From the NCBI GenBank assembly GCA_035551995.1, contig DASZME010000012.1, positions 124,001-188,000 on the forward strand: a DNA stretch of 64,000 nucleotides, in the 5' to 3' direction. The first letter of the stretch is position 1, and every line of letters begins with the position of its first letter. Made by a program: the position numbers and the translations under genes. Of the stretch, positions 35,604 to 44,341 are shown piece by piece. The stretch is from RYN-428 sp035551995. GTDB taxonomy: Bacteria > Planctomycetota > Phycisphaerae > Tepidisphaerales > Tepidisphaeraceae. Under the pieces are notes generated by a model. That model did no database searches and was not told the origin of the DNA. It worked only from the letters and a program-made list of their open reading frames with translations.

Positions 35604-36018
35604 TCAAGGCCGGGGCGCCGGCGGGAAAATCCTCGCCGCGATCAACGTGTCGCGAATCGATACGACGTCCGGATGATTCATATTCAGCACATGAATCGTG
35701 GCGCGTCCAATTCGCGAGCGACCGACAAGTATCGCGCCATTCCATTCAAAATGACTCGTCCATCGATCGCGTCGAGGGTGGAAAAGGCGAGTCGATCTCC
35801 CCGTCATCGGATCGATCCCGGCGATGTTTGGACCTTTATAGCTGTTGCATGCGAAACACGACAGGGCGAGATTGTCCAAAGCAGAGACGCCACCGTGCTT
35901 TTGAGCCCGCACATGATCGATTTGAAACTGCAACGCCGCCAACATCGACGTCATCTGACAATATTCGCAGCAGGATTGCCGCTCGGTTCCATACCTCCTG
36001 CTCAAGAGCCAGATTCAT
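35604..36018 (-). pseudogene. HNH endonuclease, one frameshift near the N-terminus
   Basis: The protein would start MNLALEQEVWNRA at 36018, then after a one-base shift at about 35979 continue QSCCEYCQMTSM, LQFQIDHVRAQKHGGVSALDN, LALSCFACNSYKGPNIAGID, and a C-terminal domain ending at 35604. The HNH core (CxxC, IDH, HGG, CxxC) is intact in the second frame. Removing one G from GCGG restores the gene. It lies 6 bp after the reconstructed stop of the small upstream partner. The pair is widespread in cyanobacteria and planctomycetes and behaves like a mobile or toxin-type unit; that function is unproven. Confidence 0.78.
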
Positions 36019-36024
36019 GGATTG

Positions 36025-36307
36025 CTATGGCAAACCGCCCCCGCGCGACAACGACAAACGCGCCTTGGCCTTTAACATTTCAATCCCGACCCGCTCGCCG
36101 ATAATTTTCGATCTCGAGTTCCTCGTCGCTGGACAATTCGCCCTTTCGAGCAAGTTCCGCCAATTCGTTCATGCGGTCCACGTCCTTGCGCGCCAAGTTG
36201 ATTCGCAGGATCGCATTGGCGATATCAGCCGACCAGTCACCATCGTCCGGCCGAATGGCGCGACCAATTATCGTCGCCTCATCAGCTATCGTTAAGGCCG
36301 TTGTCAT
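36025..36307 (-). pseudogene. Small partner protein of the HNH endonuclease, C-terminal frameshift
   Basis: MTTALTIADEATIIGRAIRP starts at 36307. The family's usual helical body follows (IANAILRINLARKDVDRMNE, then LARKGELSSDEELEIENYRR). As written the frame ends RAGRD at 36080. Dropping one G from the GGGT at about 36092 gives VGIEMLKAKARLSLSRGG and a stop at 36025, which is the expected Lys/Arg-rich end of this family (xxLKAKARLSL). It may act as an antitoxin or regulator of the downstream HNH protein; that is inference. Both members of the pair thus show a +1 G. Confidence 0.72.
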
Positions 36308-36348
36308 TTGTCACCTCGGCGCCCGTATTACAAGAATCATACGCCCCC

Positions 36349-37632
36349 TCAAGCGGTTACCGCAACTTTTCCCCGCTCCTCCGCCGACGGCTCGCGCGGA
36401 GCGGCTTCCAGCGAATCCACCAGCTTGTCGAACTCGCCGATCTTCGGGTCGATCACCACCGGATACGGCAGTTCATCGACCACCACCTCCTGGGTTTTCA
36501 AGCCGTTGCCGGTGATGCTGACGACGATCGAATCCGTTCGCGGAATACGTCCTGAATCAAGCAACTTGATCGTCGCGGCCAACGTCGTTCCGCCGGCGGG
36601 TTCGGTCCAGATGCCTTCGGTGCGGGCCAGCAGTTTGATCGCGTCCACAATCTCGCGATCGGTCGCGCTCTCGCCCCATCCGCCCGATTCCTGGACGACC
36701 TTGCAGGCGTAGTACCCGTCGGCGGGATTGCCGATGGCGATGCTCTTGGCGATCGTGTTGGGCTTTTGCGGCTCGATCATGTCGGTGCCCTTATGGATCG
36801 CAGTGACCACGGGATTGCAACCGGCGGCTTGAGCGGAGTAAATCTTGGCGCTGGTGTTCGGGACCAGACCAAGCTCGATGAACTCCTGATACCCCTTGTG
36901 AACCTTCGGCAGAATCGTTCCGCCGGCCGTCGGAATCACCGTGTGTTGCGGAAGCCGCCAGCCAAGCTGCTCGGCGATTTCAAAACCGAAGGTTTTCGCC
37001 CCTTCGGTGTAATACGGACGCAGGTTCACGTTGACGATGGCCCAGCCGTACTTGTCGGCGATCTCGGTGCAAAGACGGTTGACGTCGTCATAGTTGCCGC
37101 GAATGCGAACCATGTGCGGCCCAAAGACCAGCGAGCCAAGCACCTTGCCCTGCTCGAGATCGTGCGGGATCATCACGAAACAGCGGATGCCGGCCTGGGC
37201 GGCGTGGGCGGCGGTGCTGTTGGCGAGATTGCCGGTGCTGGCGCAACCGACCGTCGTAAAGCCAAACTCGACGGCTTTGCTGATCGCCACGGAGACCACC
37301 CGCTCTTTATAGGAATAGGTGGGATAATTGCACGAATCGTCCTTGATCCATAGCTCCCGGCACCCGAGTTCCTTCGCCAGGCGCCCCGCGCGTTTGAGGG
37401 GCGTAAAACCGGAATGAAAACCGGTGACGGGCTTATCGACGGGGAGCAGATCCTTATATCGCCAAAGGCTCTTTGGACCAGCCTCGATCGATTGCCGGGT
37501 AACTTTCCCCTTCATGCGCGGGTAATCGTATTCCACCTCGTAAGGGCCAAAGCACTGCTCGCAGACATGCACCGGCGAAACCGCCGTTCGATGACCGCAT
37601 TCCTTGCACTTGAGGCCCAGGACATAACTCAT
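36349..37632 (-). CDS. Divergent threonine-synthase-like PLP enzyme under SAM riboswitch
   Basis: This 427-residue fold-type II PLP enzyme has an N-terminal zinc ribbon (CKEC at 9-12, CEQC at 24-27). Then FTPLKRAGRLAKELG leads to the PLP lysine Lys109 in NYPTYSYKERVVSVA, where ordinary threonine synthases have NPTGSFKDR. Further markers are GCASTGNLANSTAAHA and PTAGGTILPKVHKG. Threonine synthase normally converts O-phosphohomoserine to threonine. A SAM-I riboswitch leader and the CysO-like and NIL genes downstream suggest instead a sulfur-incorporating reaction on phosphohomoserine, such as homocysteine formation. The start MSYVLGLKC is chosen over an upstream Met for its fit to the ribbon. 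Canonical threonine synthesis cannot be excluded. Confidence 0.85.
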   Translation of the reverse strand: MSYVLGLKCKECGHRTAVSPVHVCEQCFGPYEVEYDYPRMKGKVTRQSIEAGPKSLWRYKDLLPVDKPVTGFHSGFTPLKRAGRLAKELGCRELWIKDDSCNYPTYSYKERVVSVAISKAVEFGFTTVGCASTGNLANSTAAHAAQAGIRCFVMIPHDLEQGKVLGSLVFGPHMVRIRGNYDDVNRLCTEIADKYGWAIVNVNLRPYYTEGAKTFGFEIAEQLGWRLPQHTVIPTAGGTILPKVHKGYQEFIELGLVPNTSAKIYSAQAAGCNPVVTAIHKGTDMIEPQKPNTIAKSIAIGNPADGYYACKVVQESGGWGESATDREIVDAIKLLARTEGIWTEPAGGTTLAATIKLLDSGRIPRTDSIVVSITGNGLKTQEVVVDELPYPVVIDPKIGEFDKLVDSLEAAPREPSAEERGKVAVTA

Positions 37633-37654
37633 GGCACACTCCATCAGGTAACAA

Positions 37655-37687
37655 CGCAAAAAGCCTCTTCGATAAGAAGAGGCTTTG
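37655..37687 (-). terminator. Riboswitch-controlled intrinsic terminator
   Basis: On the minus strand the arms AAAGCCTCTTC and GAAGAGGCTTT enclose a short TTATC loop and are followed by TTTTTG. The 5' side including the loop (GCCTCTTCTTATC) can instead pair with GATAAGAAGGC at the 3' edge of the aptamer, giving an antiterminator. It ends 23 bp before the threonine-synthase-like start codon. Confidence 0.85.
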
Positions 37688-37710
37688 CATCGATTCTGCC
37701 GAAAAGCGCC

Positions 37711-37850
37711 TTCTTATCTGTCCTGAATGACCGCGACGTTCGCGGGGAATCAGGCGGGAGTTAGCACCGAGGAATGTTCGCGATCGCTCGCGATCACCTC
37801 CGGTTGCTGTGGCGTCATCGGGCCCAACCCTCAGCCACTCTGGATAAGAG
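37711..37850 (-). ncRNA. SAM-I (S-box) riboswitch
   Basis: Read on the minus strand, the leader starts CTCTTATCCAGAGTGGCTGA, continues GGGTTGGGCCCGATGACGCC, ACAGCAACC, then CGGTGCTAACTCC, and closes with GACAGATAAGA. These match the S-box consensus in order: P1 TCTTATC/GATAAGA, the internal-loop GAGGG, GGCCCGATGA, GCAACC and GGTGCTAATTCC-type P4 strand. High SAM should stabilise P1 and free the terminator downstream, switching the threonine-synthase-like gene off. This is the clearest regulatory element in the window. Confidence 0.93.
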
Positions 37851-38066
37851 ATATTCAATTGTGCTGGGGCGCTATTGTAAACTCGGGCGTGAATCTGTCA
37901 ATGTGCCTACACTCGCGTGGATTACCGCGGTCAGCGACGGCAATATAGGACGTCCCCAATTCGTGGCGCATTGTTTGCTATTCTTAACTTGTCCATTGAA
38001 GCGAACAGCCGGGAAGTGGGAATTTTGAAAAAGCCTGAAAATTCTTCAGGCGGGAGCTTAGCGAGG

Positions 38067-38513
38067 ATGTCTGAAAGTCTCCAGTCGCCTTCACGTCGAA
38101 TTTTGTTGTGCGACGATTCGACCGTCGAACGACATGTTCTTGCGCAATTTCTGCGCAGCGCGGGATTTGCCGTTCAGGAAGCCGGTGATGGCGATGCCGC
38201 CGTTGTTTATATCAAGAATCGTCCGATCGATCTCATTTTACTCGATCTCAACATGCCGGGTTCGGATGGATTCGATGTATTGAGTTATTTGCAGGAGCAT
38301 CACCGCGCGTTGCCGGTGATCCTTTTGTCCGGGATGCCGCTGAACCAGATTCAACACAAAATGCATGGCTTAGTCACTCCGGAACTGCCCCCGCTGCTGC
38401 TCAAGCCGATTGATCCCGATCAGCTTCTGGGATTGATTGACTTGCAATTGAGCGAACAGTTATTTCAAAGCACGACGATGAACGACCCCGAAACGGGGCC
38501 GGCGTCGAATTGA
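38067..38513 (+). CDS. Single-domain response regulator
   Basis: This 148-residue CheY-like receiver has the acidic pair DD at 16-17, phospho-acceptor Asp60 in LILLDLNMPGSDGFD, Ser in ILLSGMP and the conserved Lys in LLLKPIDPDQ. There is no output domain, only a short polar tail. GGGAG lies about 10 bases upstream of ATG 38067. No kinase gene is adjacent. It lies divergently from the riboswitch promoter. Confidence 0.9.
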   Translation: MSESLQSPSRRILLCDDSTVERHVLAQFLRSAGFAVQEAGDGDAAVVYIKNRPIDLILLDLNMPGSDGFDVLSYLQEHHRALPVILLSGMPLNQIQHKMHGLVTPELPPLLLKPIDPDQLLGLIDLQLSEQLFQSTTMNDPETGPASN

Positions 38514-38591
38514 GTTCATTTCCCCGCTAGACCTGCTCCGTGCGACCTGTAGAATGTGCCGGCCCCTGGGCATGCCGGCGCGGGGCTTGTC

Positions 38592-39788
38592 ATGGCAGCA
38601 GTCGTCATCTATTTTCAGGTTCATCAGCCCTATCGGCTCAGGCACTACAGCGTCTTCGATTCCGACCAGAATTATTTCGACGACGTGAAAAACGCCGAGT
38701 GGCTACGCAAGGTGGCCCAACGCTGCTATGTGCCGGCCAATAAGGTTCTTCTGGACGCGATCCGCGCGCACGAGGGGCGGTTTCGCATCGCGTTTTCCGT
38801 GACCGGCGTCGCGCTGGAACAATTCCGTCTCTTTGCCCCCGATGTCGTCGCGGGGTTTCAGGAATTGGCCAAGACCGGATGCGTCGATTTTCTGGACGAA
38901 ACCTATTATCACTCGATGGCGTTTCTCTATTCCCGCGAAGAATTTCGCGAGCAGGCCGAGAAGCATCGGGCAATGATAAACGAGTTGTTCGTTCAGCAGC
39001 CGCGCGTCTTTCGCAATACGGAATTGATCTACAACAACGACCTGGCCCATTTCGTTTCACACATGGGCTATGATGCGATCCTCACCGAAGGCGCCGACCA
39101 TATTCTCGGCACGCGCAGCCCCAATTTTATCTATCGTCCCCCGCACGCGAACATCAAGATTCTGCTGAAGAACTATCGGCTCAGCGATGACATCGCGCTT
39201 CGCTTCTCCGATCGCCAGTGGCCGCAATGGCCCCTCACGGCCGAGAAATTCGCCCGCTGGGTGAACCAGATCAACGGCCACGGCGACTTATGCAACCTCT
39301 TTCTCGATTACGAAACCTTCGGCGAACGCCATTGGGAAAACAGCGGAATCTTCGAGTTTCTCCGCCATCTTCCGGGCAAGATTCTTCAGGGCGGACAGAA
39401 TGTGTTTCTCACGCCGGCGCAGGCGGCCGATCAGTTCCAGCCGGTTGACGAGTTGGACGTGCCGCACATGATTTCATGGGCCGACACGGAGCGCGATTTG
39501 TCCCTCTGGCTCGGGAACGCCATGCAATCCAACGCGCTTCACGAGCTGTACAAGCTGGAAGGCGCCCTGAAAGAACATGGCGATCCCGACCTGCTGGCGG
39601 AATGGCGCCGGCTCAGCAGCAGCGATCACTTCTACTACATGTGCACCAAATACTGGTCCAACGGCGCCCGCCACAATAAATTCTTCAGTCCCTACGAGAG
39701 CCCATACGACAGTTATATTAATTTCATGAACGTGCTGGATAACGTGCGATCGCGAATGAGAGGGGAGGAAGCGGTCAGCCCCGAGTGA
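38592..39788 (+). CDS. GH57 family alpha-amylase/glucanotransferase-like protein
   Basis: This 398-residue glycoside hydrolase family 57 protein has the N-terminal strand VIYFQVHQPYRL (HQPYR 11-15), GCVDFLDETYYHS and the nucleophile-region FRNTELIYNN (Glu144). FLDYETFGE supplies the acid/base Asp at about residue 239. The His-Tyr-Tyr-Met rich SDHFYYMCTKY close to the end is typical of short GH57 alpha-amylases. It should act on alpha-glucans, perhaps glycogen in the cytoplasm; no signal peptide is seen. The ATG at 38592 directly starts the conserved strand. Confidence 0.93.
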   Translation: MAAVVIYFQVHQPYRLRHYSVFDSDQNYFDDVKNAEWLRKVAQRCYVPANKVLLDAIRAHEGRFRIAFSVTGVALEQFRLFAPDVVAGFQELAKTGCVDFLDETYYHSMAFLYSREEFREQAEKHRAMINELFVQQPRVFRNTELIYNNDLAHFVSHMGYDAILTEGADHILGTRSPNFIYRPPHANIKILLKNYRLSDDIALRFSDRQWPQWPLTAEKFARWVNQINGHGDLCNLFLDYETFGERHWENSGIFEFLRHLPGKILQGGQNVFLTPAQAADQFQPVDELDVPHMISWADTERDLSLWLGNAMQSNALHELYKLEGALKEHGDPDLLAEWRRLSSSDHFYYMCTKYWSNGARHNKFFSPYESPYDSYINFMNVLDNVRSRMRGEEAVSPE

Positions 39789-39982
39789 CGCGCGGGCGCC
39801 GTCTCCCCTGGTGTTCGGTCAACGACGGGTCGCCGCTTCGCTATAAACTGACGGGAGCCGGCGGCGCGGGATTTCTTTGCGACTCATCGCTTCCCGAAGC
39901 ATGCTACTTGATGAGACTCCAGTCCAACCGCCAGAGGCGCCGGCCTTTGCCTTTTCTCGCATTCAATACGGAGCGAACCGCC

Positions 39983-40954
39983 ATGAAAATCTTCCCGACT
40001 GCCTTGTTCGCGCTGACCCTCGCCGCCAGCGCCACCGCGATCCCCACGACGCAGCCGGCCCCGGTTTCAACCGTTCCCGCCACCCAACCGGCCCCAGGCG
40101 CTATCGCCGAGTTGATTCATCAGCTTGGCGCGGACGATTTTCATGTCCGCCGCGATGCCGGGCAGAAGCTCAAGCGGATGGGCAACGCAGCCGTCCCTGC
40201 TCTCAAAGAGGCCCGGCAATCGACCGATCCCGAGATTCAGGCGCGGGCCGCGGAATTGCTTCAGGAGATCGATGAACCGCCGGTCATCGTCGAAGCTGTG
40301 CCTCAAGGTACCGGTGCTTCCGGGGCTCATTCGATGAGCATGTCCATCAGCGACGGCTCAAAAACGGTCGACGTGCATGAAAGCGGCCGAATGATCCACA
40401 TCGAAGAGTCGGCGGCGGGAATTAAAATGACCGTGACCGGCCAGATCGACGGCAAGGAAGTCACGCGCAACTTCAAAGCGCAAACCCCCGACAAACTACA
40501 AAAGCAAAACCCGCCGGCTTTCGCCCTTTACCGGCAATACGCAGGCAACGGCGGCGTCGGCATCCGCGGCCTGCACATCCAGGGCGGCAACGGGGTCGGC
40601 ATCAACAACATCAATGTGCGGATGAACGTCAACGTCGGTCCCAACGGCATCAACATCGTCCCCCTGCCGCCGCCCGACGGGCTGCTCGGCGTAACGCTCG
40701 CCGAGCCCGCCGCCGGGGGCGACGGCGTGAAAGTGCTGCATCTTCTTCCCGAGTCGCGCGCGGCGAAAATCGGCGTTAAAGAGCAGGACCTCATTCAAAA
40801 ACTCAACGGAAACGCCATTCATTCCTCGGCCGATCTGCGAAAAGTGATGATCGACAATCCTAAAGACTTGGTGATTGAAGGACTTCGCGACGGCAAGCCG
40901 TTCAAGCTGACGGAAGAGAAGAAAGCGGAGGCGGCCGAGCAAAAAAAGAACTAG
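39983..40954 (+). CDS. Exported HEAT-repeat and PDZ-domain protein
   Basis: This 323-residue protein has a signal peptide (FPTALFALTLAASATA). A HEAT-like segment follows (IAELIHQLGADDFHVRRDAG, AVPALKEARQSTDPEIQARA). Then come an Asn/Gly/Val-rich stretch and a PDZ domain at about 235-310 (LLGVTLAEPAAGGDGVKVLH, then IGVKEQDLIQKLNGNAI and HSSADLRKVMI). It is probably a periplasmic scaffold or protease cofactor. It is monocistronic between GH57 and a converging gene. The stop is CTAGAGCG, again like the R2 element terminus. Confidence 0.85.
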   Translation: MKIFPTALFALTLAASATAIPTTQPAPVSTVPATQPAPGAIAELIHQLGADDFHVRRDAGQKLKRMGNAAVPALKEARQSTDPEIQARAAELLQEIDEPPVIVEAVPQGTGASGAHSMSMSISDGSKTVDVHESGRMIHIEESAAGIKMTVTGQIDGKEVTRNFKAQTPDKLQKQNPPAFALYRQYAGNGGVGIRGLHIQGGNGVGINNINVRMNVNVGPNGINIVPLPPPDGLLGVTLAEPAAGGDGVKVLHLLPESRAAKIGVKEQDLIQKLNGNAIHSSADLRKVMIDNPKDLVIEGLRDGKPFKLTEEKKAEAAEQKKN

Positions 40955-41000
40955 AGCGCCATTCGCATTGGTCGCCGAAAGCGCCCCGCAATGTCTAACT

Positions 41001-41303
41001 TCAACTTGCGTCCGGATCGTACGACGTGCGCTCGATGGCGAGCAATTTCATTGCGATACGCTTGAGCCTTTGCGTTCCCATGGGTGGGAAGCACATCGAT
41101 TCCTGTTCTCGCTCATGAAGCCAGACGACGATTTGCGATTCGCTCGCCCCGCCGCGAATCGCCTCCGCCAGCGGGCGCACGTAGAGGTCGTAGGCGCCAT
41201 GCGCCGCGGGCACGCCGGCGGCGTTGTGCGGATCCCAGTCGTGGAGCAACACCGCGCGGACGGCGCGTTCAAAAGCGCCCACTGCTTCCGGAGACGGCGT
41301 CAT
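41001..41303 (-). CDS. Small conserved hypothetical protein
   Basis: This 100-residue protein is not recognised. VRAVLLHDWDPHNAAGVPAA, GAYDLYVRPLAEAIRGGASE and VVWLHEREQESM give a helical layout similar to small proteins with a WDPxG and a YDxYV motif found across bacteria, whose function is unknown. Its start overlaps the stop of the large LEPR-XLL gene by ATGA, so translation is probably coupled to it. Confidence 0.7.
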   Translation of the reverse strand: MTPSPEAVGAFERAVRAVLLHDWDPHNAAGVPAAHGAYDLYVRPLAEAIRGGASESQIVVWLHEREQESMCFPPMGTQRLKRIAMKLLAIERTSYDPDAS

Positions 41304-43441
41304 AAGAACTGGGTCGGCGCCAATGGGGTCGCCAAATTGTTGGCGGTATTGGTTTCGCCGAGCGAATCACTCGAATCGACGTATACGATCGGGTATCTCG
41401 CGCCCACCGACGCTCCCGGCGACGTGAGCACCAGGCGATACAGCTTGGTGGCGCCGGCCTTCAGCTTCACCTTCGAGATCAAGAAACTCTGGCCGATGAC
41501 GTCGTTAGGCTCGAGGACACTGGTGGTCGCGACGTAGACCCGAAACGTCAGGTCGCTGGTCGTCTCCACATTGCCGTAGTTGGTCACCAGCACGCTAAGC
41601 ACGGTGGCGTTTCCCGGCGCCACGCTCGCCGCCGGCTGTGAGGCGTAGGTGAGGCCAAGATCAAGGACCGGCTGGATCACCTGAACCGCCGGCGTCGTGG
41701 CGAAGTCGTTGGCGCTGTTGTTGTCCTGCACCGACGAGACAATCTCGGCGGTAACATAGTAGCTGCCCGTCGCTTGAGTGGGCGGATACGTGAAAGGCAC
41801 CTTGAAGATTTTGGACTGACCCGGCTTCAGGTTCAGCGGCACGCTCGCGGTGAGGACCAGCGGAGTGGCCGACGTCGCGTTAAAAGCCGCCGCGGTGGAA
41901 ACGAACAACTCGATCTGCGATGACCCGATGGCGGAAAGACTCCCTACGTTGGTCAAGCGGAACGTGGCGACCTGACTCACATCCCCAAATACCGGCGCCA
42001 GCGGGAAATGAACGGTGGTAATCGTCAAATCAGCCGTCTTGAAGGCAAAATTCTGCGCGTTCAGCGCTTCGCCGGAACCGAGCGTCACGGTGAAGCTCTT
42101 GGACGTGGAGGGCGGCGCCGTGGGAACCGATCCCGACGGGAATTCCAACCGGACGGTATACGTTCCTGGCCCGAGTCCGGTGAAGCTATAGTTGCCGTTC
42201 GCGTCGGTGACGGCGGTGGGCTCTCCGTTCGGGAGCGGCTGACCATTGGAATCCAGCGCCCCAGCGCCGTCGAGGACGCCATTGTTGTTGAGGTCGATGA
42301 ACACGGTCTGACCGGCCAGGCCTATATCATTGGCGTCTTGTGTGCCGTTGCCGTTCTTATCGTCGAAGATCGTCCCGCTAATGCTCGCTGGCGTCCCTTC
42401 GCCGATGTCGACGTGGAGATCCTGGATATTGCCAAGCGTGAGGTTGAGGTAGCCGGCGCCGTCTTCGACTTTGCCGCTGGTGCTGAAAACGGTGATTTGA
42501 TATTGTCCGGCGGCGAGCGTGGGGATGAAGAAGTCACCGTTGGCGGCGGTTGTCGCCGCCGCGACATTTGTGCCGTCCAATCCCAGGACGACCGTTTCAC
42601 CGGCGATGCCGGCGTCCGTGCCGTTGAGGATTCCGTCGCCGTTGCCGTCGAGGAAGACGGTGCCGTTAATGCTGCTGAAATTGTTTTCCCCGACGCTCAC
42701 CACGCCCTGATCGCTGTTGGCGACCGTCACGTCAACCTTTCCCGGCGGAACCTGCCGGAACCCGGGGCGTGGGATGACTCGGACCTGATACGTTCCCAGC
42801 GGCTCCGGAAGATTAAACAAACCGGAGGCGGTGGTGACGGCGTATTCCTCGCCGGGATCGAATTGGCCGTTCCCGTTGGCATCGACATACACGGTGTCGC
42901 CGGCGAGCGGCGTTTCTCCCATTTTCGATTCGTATTGGCCATCCTGGTTAATGTCGTAGAAGAGCAACCCGCTGATTCCGGTCGCGTTGGTTTCCGTGAG
43001 GATGACGTTTTGCGAATTGCTGGCCGAGGCGCCCGTGGGAAGGGTCACGTCAAGATATCCCGGCGCCTCCTGCTGAAAGCCGGACTGGGCGATCAGTTCG
43101 AGACGATAAACGATCGGCGACCCGTTGGCGCCATTGGTATTCGCGATCTGCGTAAACGAAAACATGCCGTTGGCGTCGGTAACGGTGAACGGATCGCCGG
43201 GATGACCAGGACCCGTGGCCGCGTCAAGGGTATGGTCGTTGTAGAGGTCGATATAAACGGTAACGCCCGCGGCGGGGGCGCCGGCATGGAACATGTCCTG
43301 TGCGTCGGTATAGGGATCGGTATAGACCGTCCCGATGATCTGTGAGGCGCCGGTTCCGACCGAAACGCTATCGAACAAAACCCTCGACTCCAACCCCTCG
43401 ATCACGCTGCGCACACATCGACCGAGACCTTTACGACGCAT
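41300..43441 (-). CDS. LEPR-XLL exported protein with SdrD-B-like repeats
   Basis: This 713-residue surface protein has the sorting signature LESRVLFDS at about residues 17-25. Four to five SdrD_B/prealbumin-like domains follow (GTVYTDPYTDA, GLLFYDINQDGQYES, GTVFLDGNGDGILNG, GTIFDDKNGNGTQDA), each with Asp/Asn calcium-binding loops (DxNxDG). Two CARDB-like domains then run to the C-terminus. No enzyme domain is present, so it is probably a calcium-stabilised structural or adhesive exoprotein. ATG 43441 is preceded by GGAGG. Confidence 0.85.
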   Translation of the reverse strand: MRRKGLGRCVRSVIEGLESRVLFDSVSVGTGASQIIGTVYTDPYTDAQDMFHAGAPAAGVTVYIDLYNDHTLDAATGPGHPGDPFTVTDANGMFSFTQIANTNGANGSPIVYRLELIAQSGFQQEAPGYLDVTLPTGASASNSQNVILTETNATGISGLLFYDINQDGQYESKMGETPLAGDTVYVDANGNGQFDPGEEYAVTTASGLFNLPEPLGTYQVRVIPRPGFRQVPPGKVDVTVANSDQGVVSVGENNFSSINGTVFLDGNGDGILNGTDAGIAGETVVLGLDGTNVAAATTAANGDFFIPTLAAGQYQITVFSTSGKVEDGAGYLNLTLGNIQDLHVDIGEGTPASISGTIFDDKNGNGTQDANDIGLAGQTVFIDLNNNGVLDGAGALDSNGQPLPNGEPTAVTDANGNYSFTGLGPGTYTVRLEFPSGSVPTAPPSTSKSFTVTLGSGEALNAQNFAFKTADLTITTVHFPLAPVFGDVSQVATFRLTNVGSLSAIGSSQIELFVSTAAAFNATSATPLVLTASVPLNLKPGQSKIFKVPFTYPPTQATGSYYVTAEIVSSVQDNNSANDFATTPAVQVIQPVLDLGLTYASQPAASVAPGNATVLSVLVTNYGNVETTSDLTFRVYVATTSVLEPNDVIGQSFLISKVKLKAGATKLYRLVLTSPGASVGARYPIVYVDSSDSLGETNTANNLATPLAPTQFL

Positions 43442-43802
43442 GGCCAACCTCCGGTGTGGGATAAATATCAACGGTGCGTTTCCAGCCGCGCCACCGGACC
43501 CTCGACGCGAAAAAGCTCGGGCATCGTCCAGCGGGGTCATATATCGTAGAAAATTTACGCCCCGCCCGCAAGTTGCTTGCGCGACACGCGCGGCTCGGCG
43601 GGCGGATTCTTCGCCGGCTTTTCTCCCGACGACCAATCGCGACTTGCGCAAACCATCATCATACAAAGCGTTTCTAAGCCGATGACCACCTATCCCGAAT
43701 CGCTCCGACGCGTATCGCCTCCTGACCGACAAGCCGGCCGGTTTTTTCGCTTCGTCGCGGCAAATCTTGCGCGGCCGGTTTCGCTCGCCGCCCTGGCCGG
43801 GA
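43442..43802. other. Intergenic region downstream of PII
   Basis: About 360 bp hold the leader of the minus-strand LEPR-XLL gene (GGAGG at about 43450) and the 3' region of glnB. Repeated GGCCGG motifs near 43735 and 43770 could pair, but no clear terminator with a T-run in the right direction is visible. No gene is supported. Confidence 0.4.
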
Positions 43803-44147
43803 TTAACCGATGGCGTCGATTCCCGTTTCGCCGGTGCGAATGCGGATACATTCTTCCAGCGGCAGAATAAAAATCTTTCCGTCGCCGATATTTCCCGTGC
43901 GCGCCGCCCTGACGATCGCTTCGACCGTCAAGGTGACAAATTCGTCGTTCACGGCGATCTCAAGCCGCGTCTTCGGCCGCAGATTGATCTCGGTGATATG
44001 GCCTCGATACGCTTCGGTGTACCCCTTCTGCTGACCGCAGCCCATGGCGTTGGCGACCACCGACATCTTGGACACCGCCGACTTGAACAACTCGGCCTTC
44101 ACGGCGTTTAACTTGTCGGGCTGGATGTAAGCGACAATCAGTTTCAC
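43803..44147 (-). CDS. glnB: PII-type nitrogen regulatory protein with modified T-loop
   Basis: This 114-residue PII protein has the N-terminal strand MKLIVAYIQPDKLNAVK, the T-loop GCGQQKGYTEAYRG and the C-terminal GDGKIFILPLEECIRIRTGETG signature that binds ATP. PII trimers sense 2-oxoglutarate, ATP/ADP and indirectly nitrogen status. The T-loop keeps the Tyr equivalent to residue 46, but the position of the uridylylated Tyr51 of E. coli GlnB is Thr52 here, so regulation by uridylylation is unlikely. No amtB or glnA gene is adjacent. It is divergent from the cysteine-desulfurase gene. Confidence 0.93.
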   Translation of the reverse strand: MKLIVAYIQPDKLNAVKAELFKSAVSKMSVVANAMGCGQQKGYTEAYRGHITEINLRPKTRLEIAVNDEFVTLTVEAIVRAARTGNIGDGKIFILPLEECIRIRTGETGIDAIG

Positions 44148-44341
44148 GAAAACTCCGGCTCATTCGATCGCGTTCGATCTCGAAATTCAGATCGCGAACT
44201 GCGCGTCGGATTCGCCGCAAGAATACCGCTGGGTCTTCCCATTGTCGATGTTTGTCACATTTCGCGTCGATCGCTAATCTCTGTCGCGTACGGGAAACGA
44301 TTCCTTTGTCGATCGCCCCGGCGGGAAAATAGTTGGCCGAT

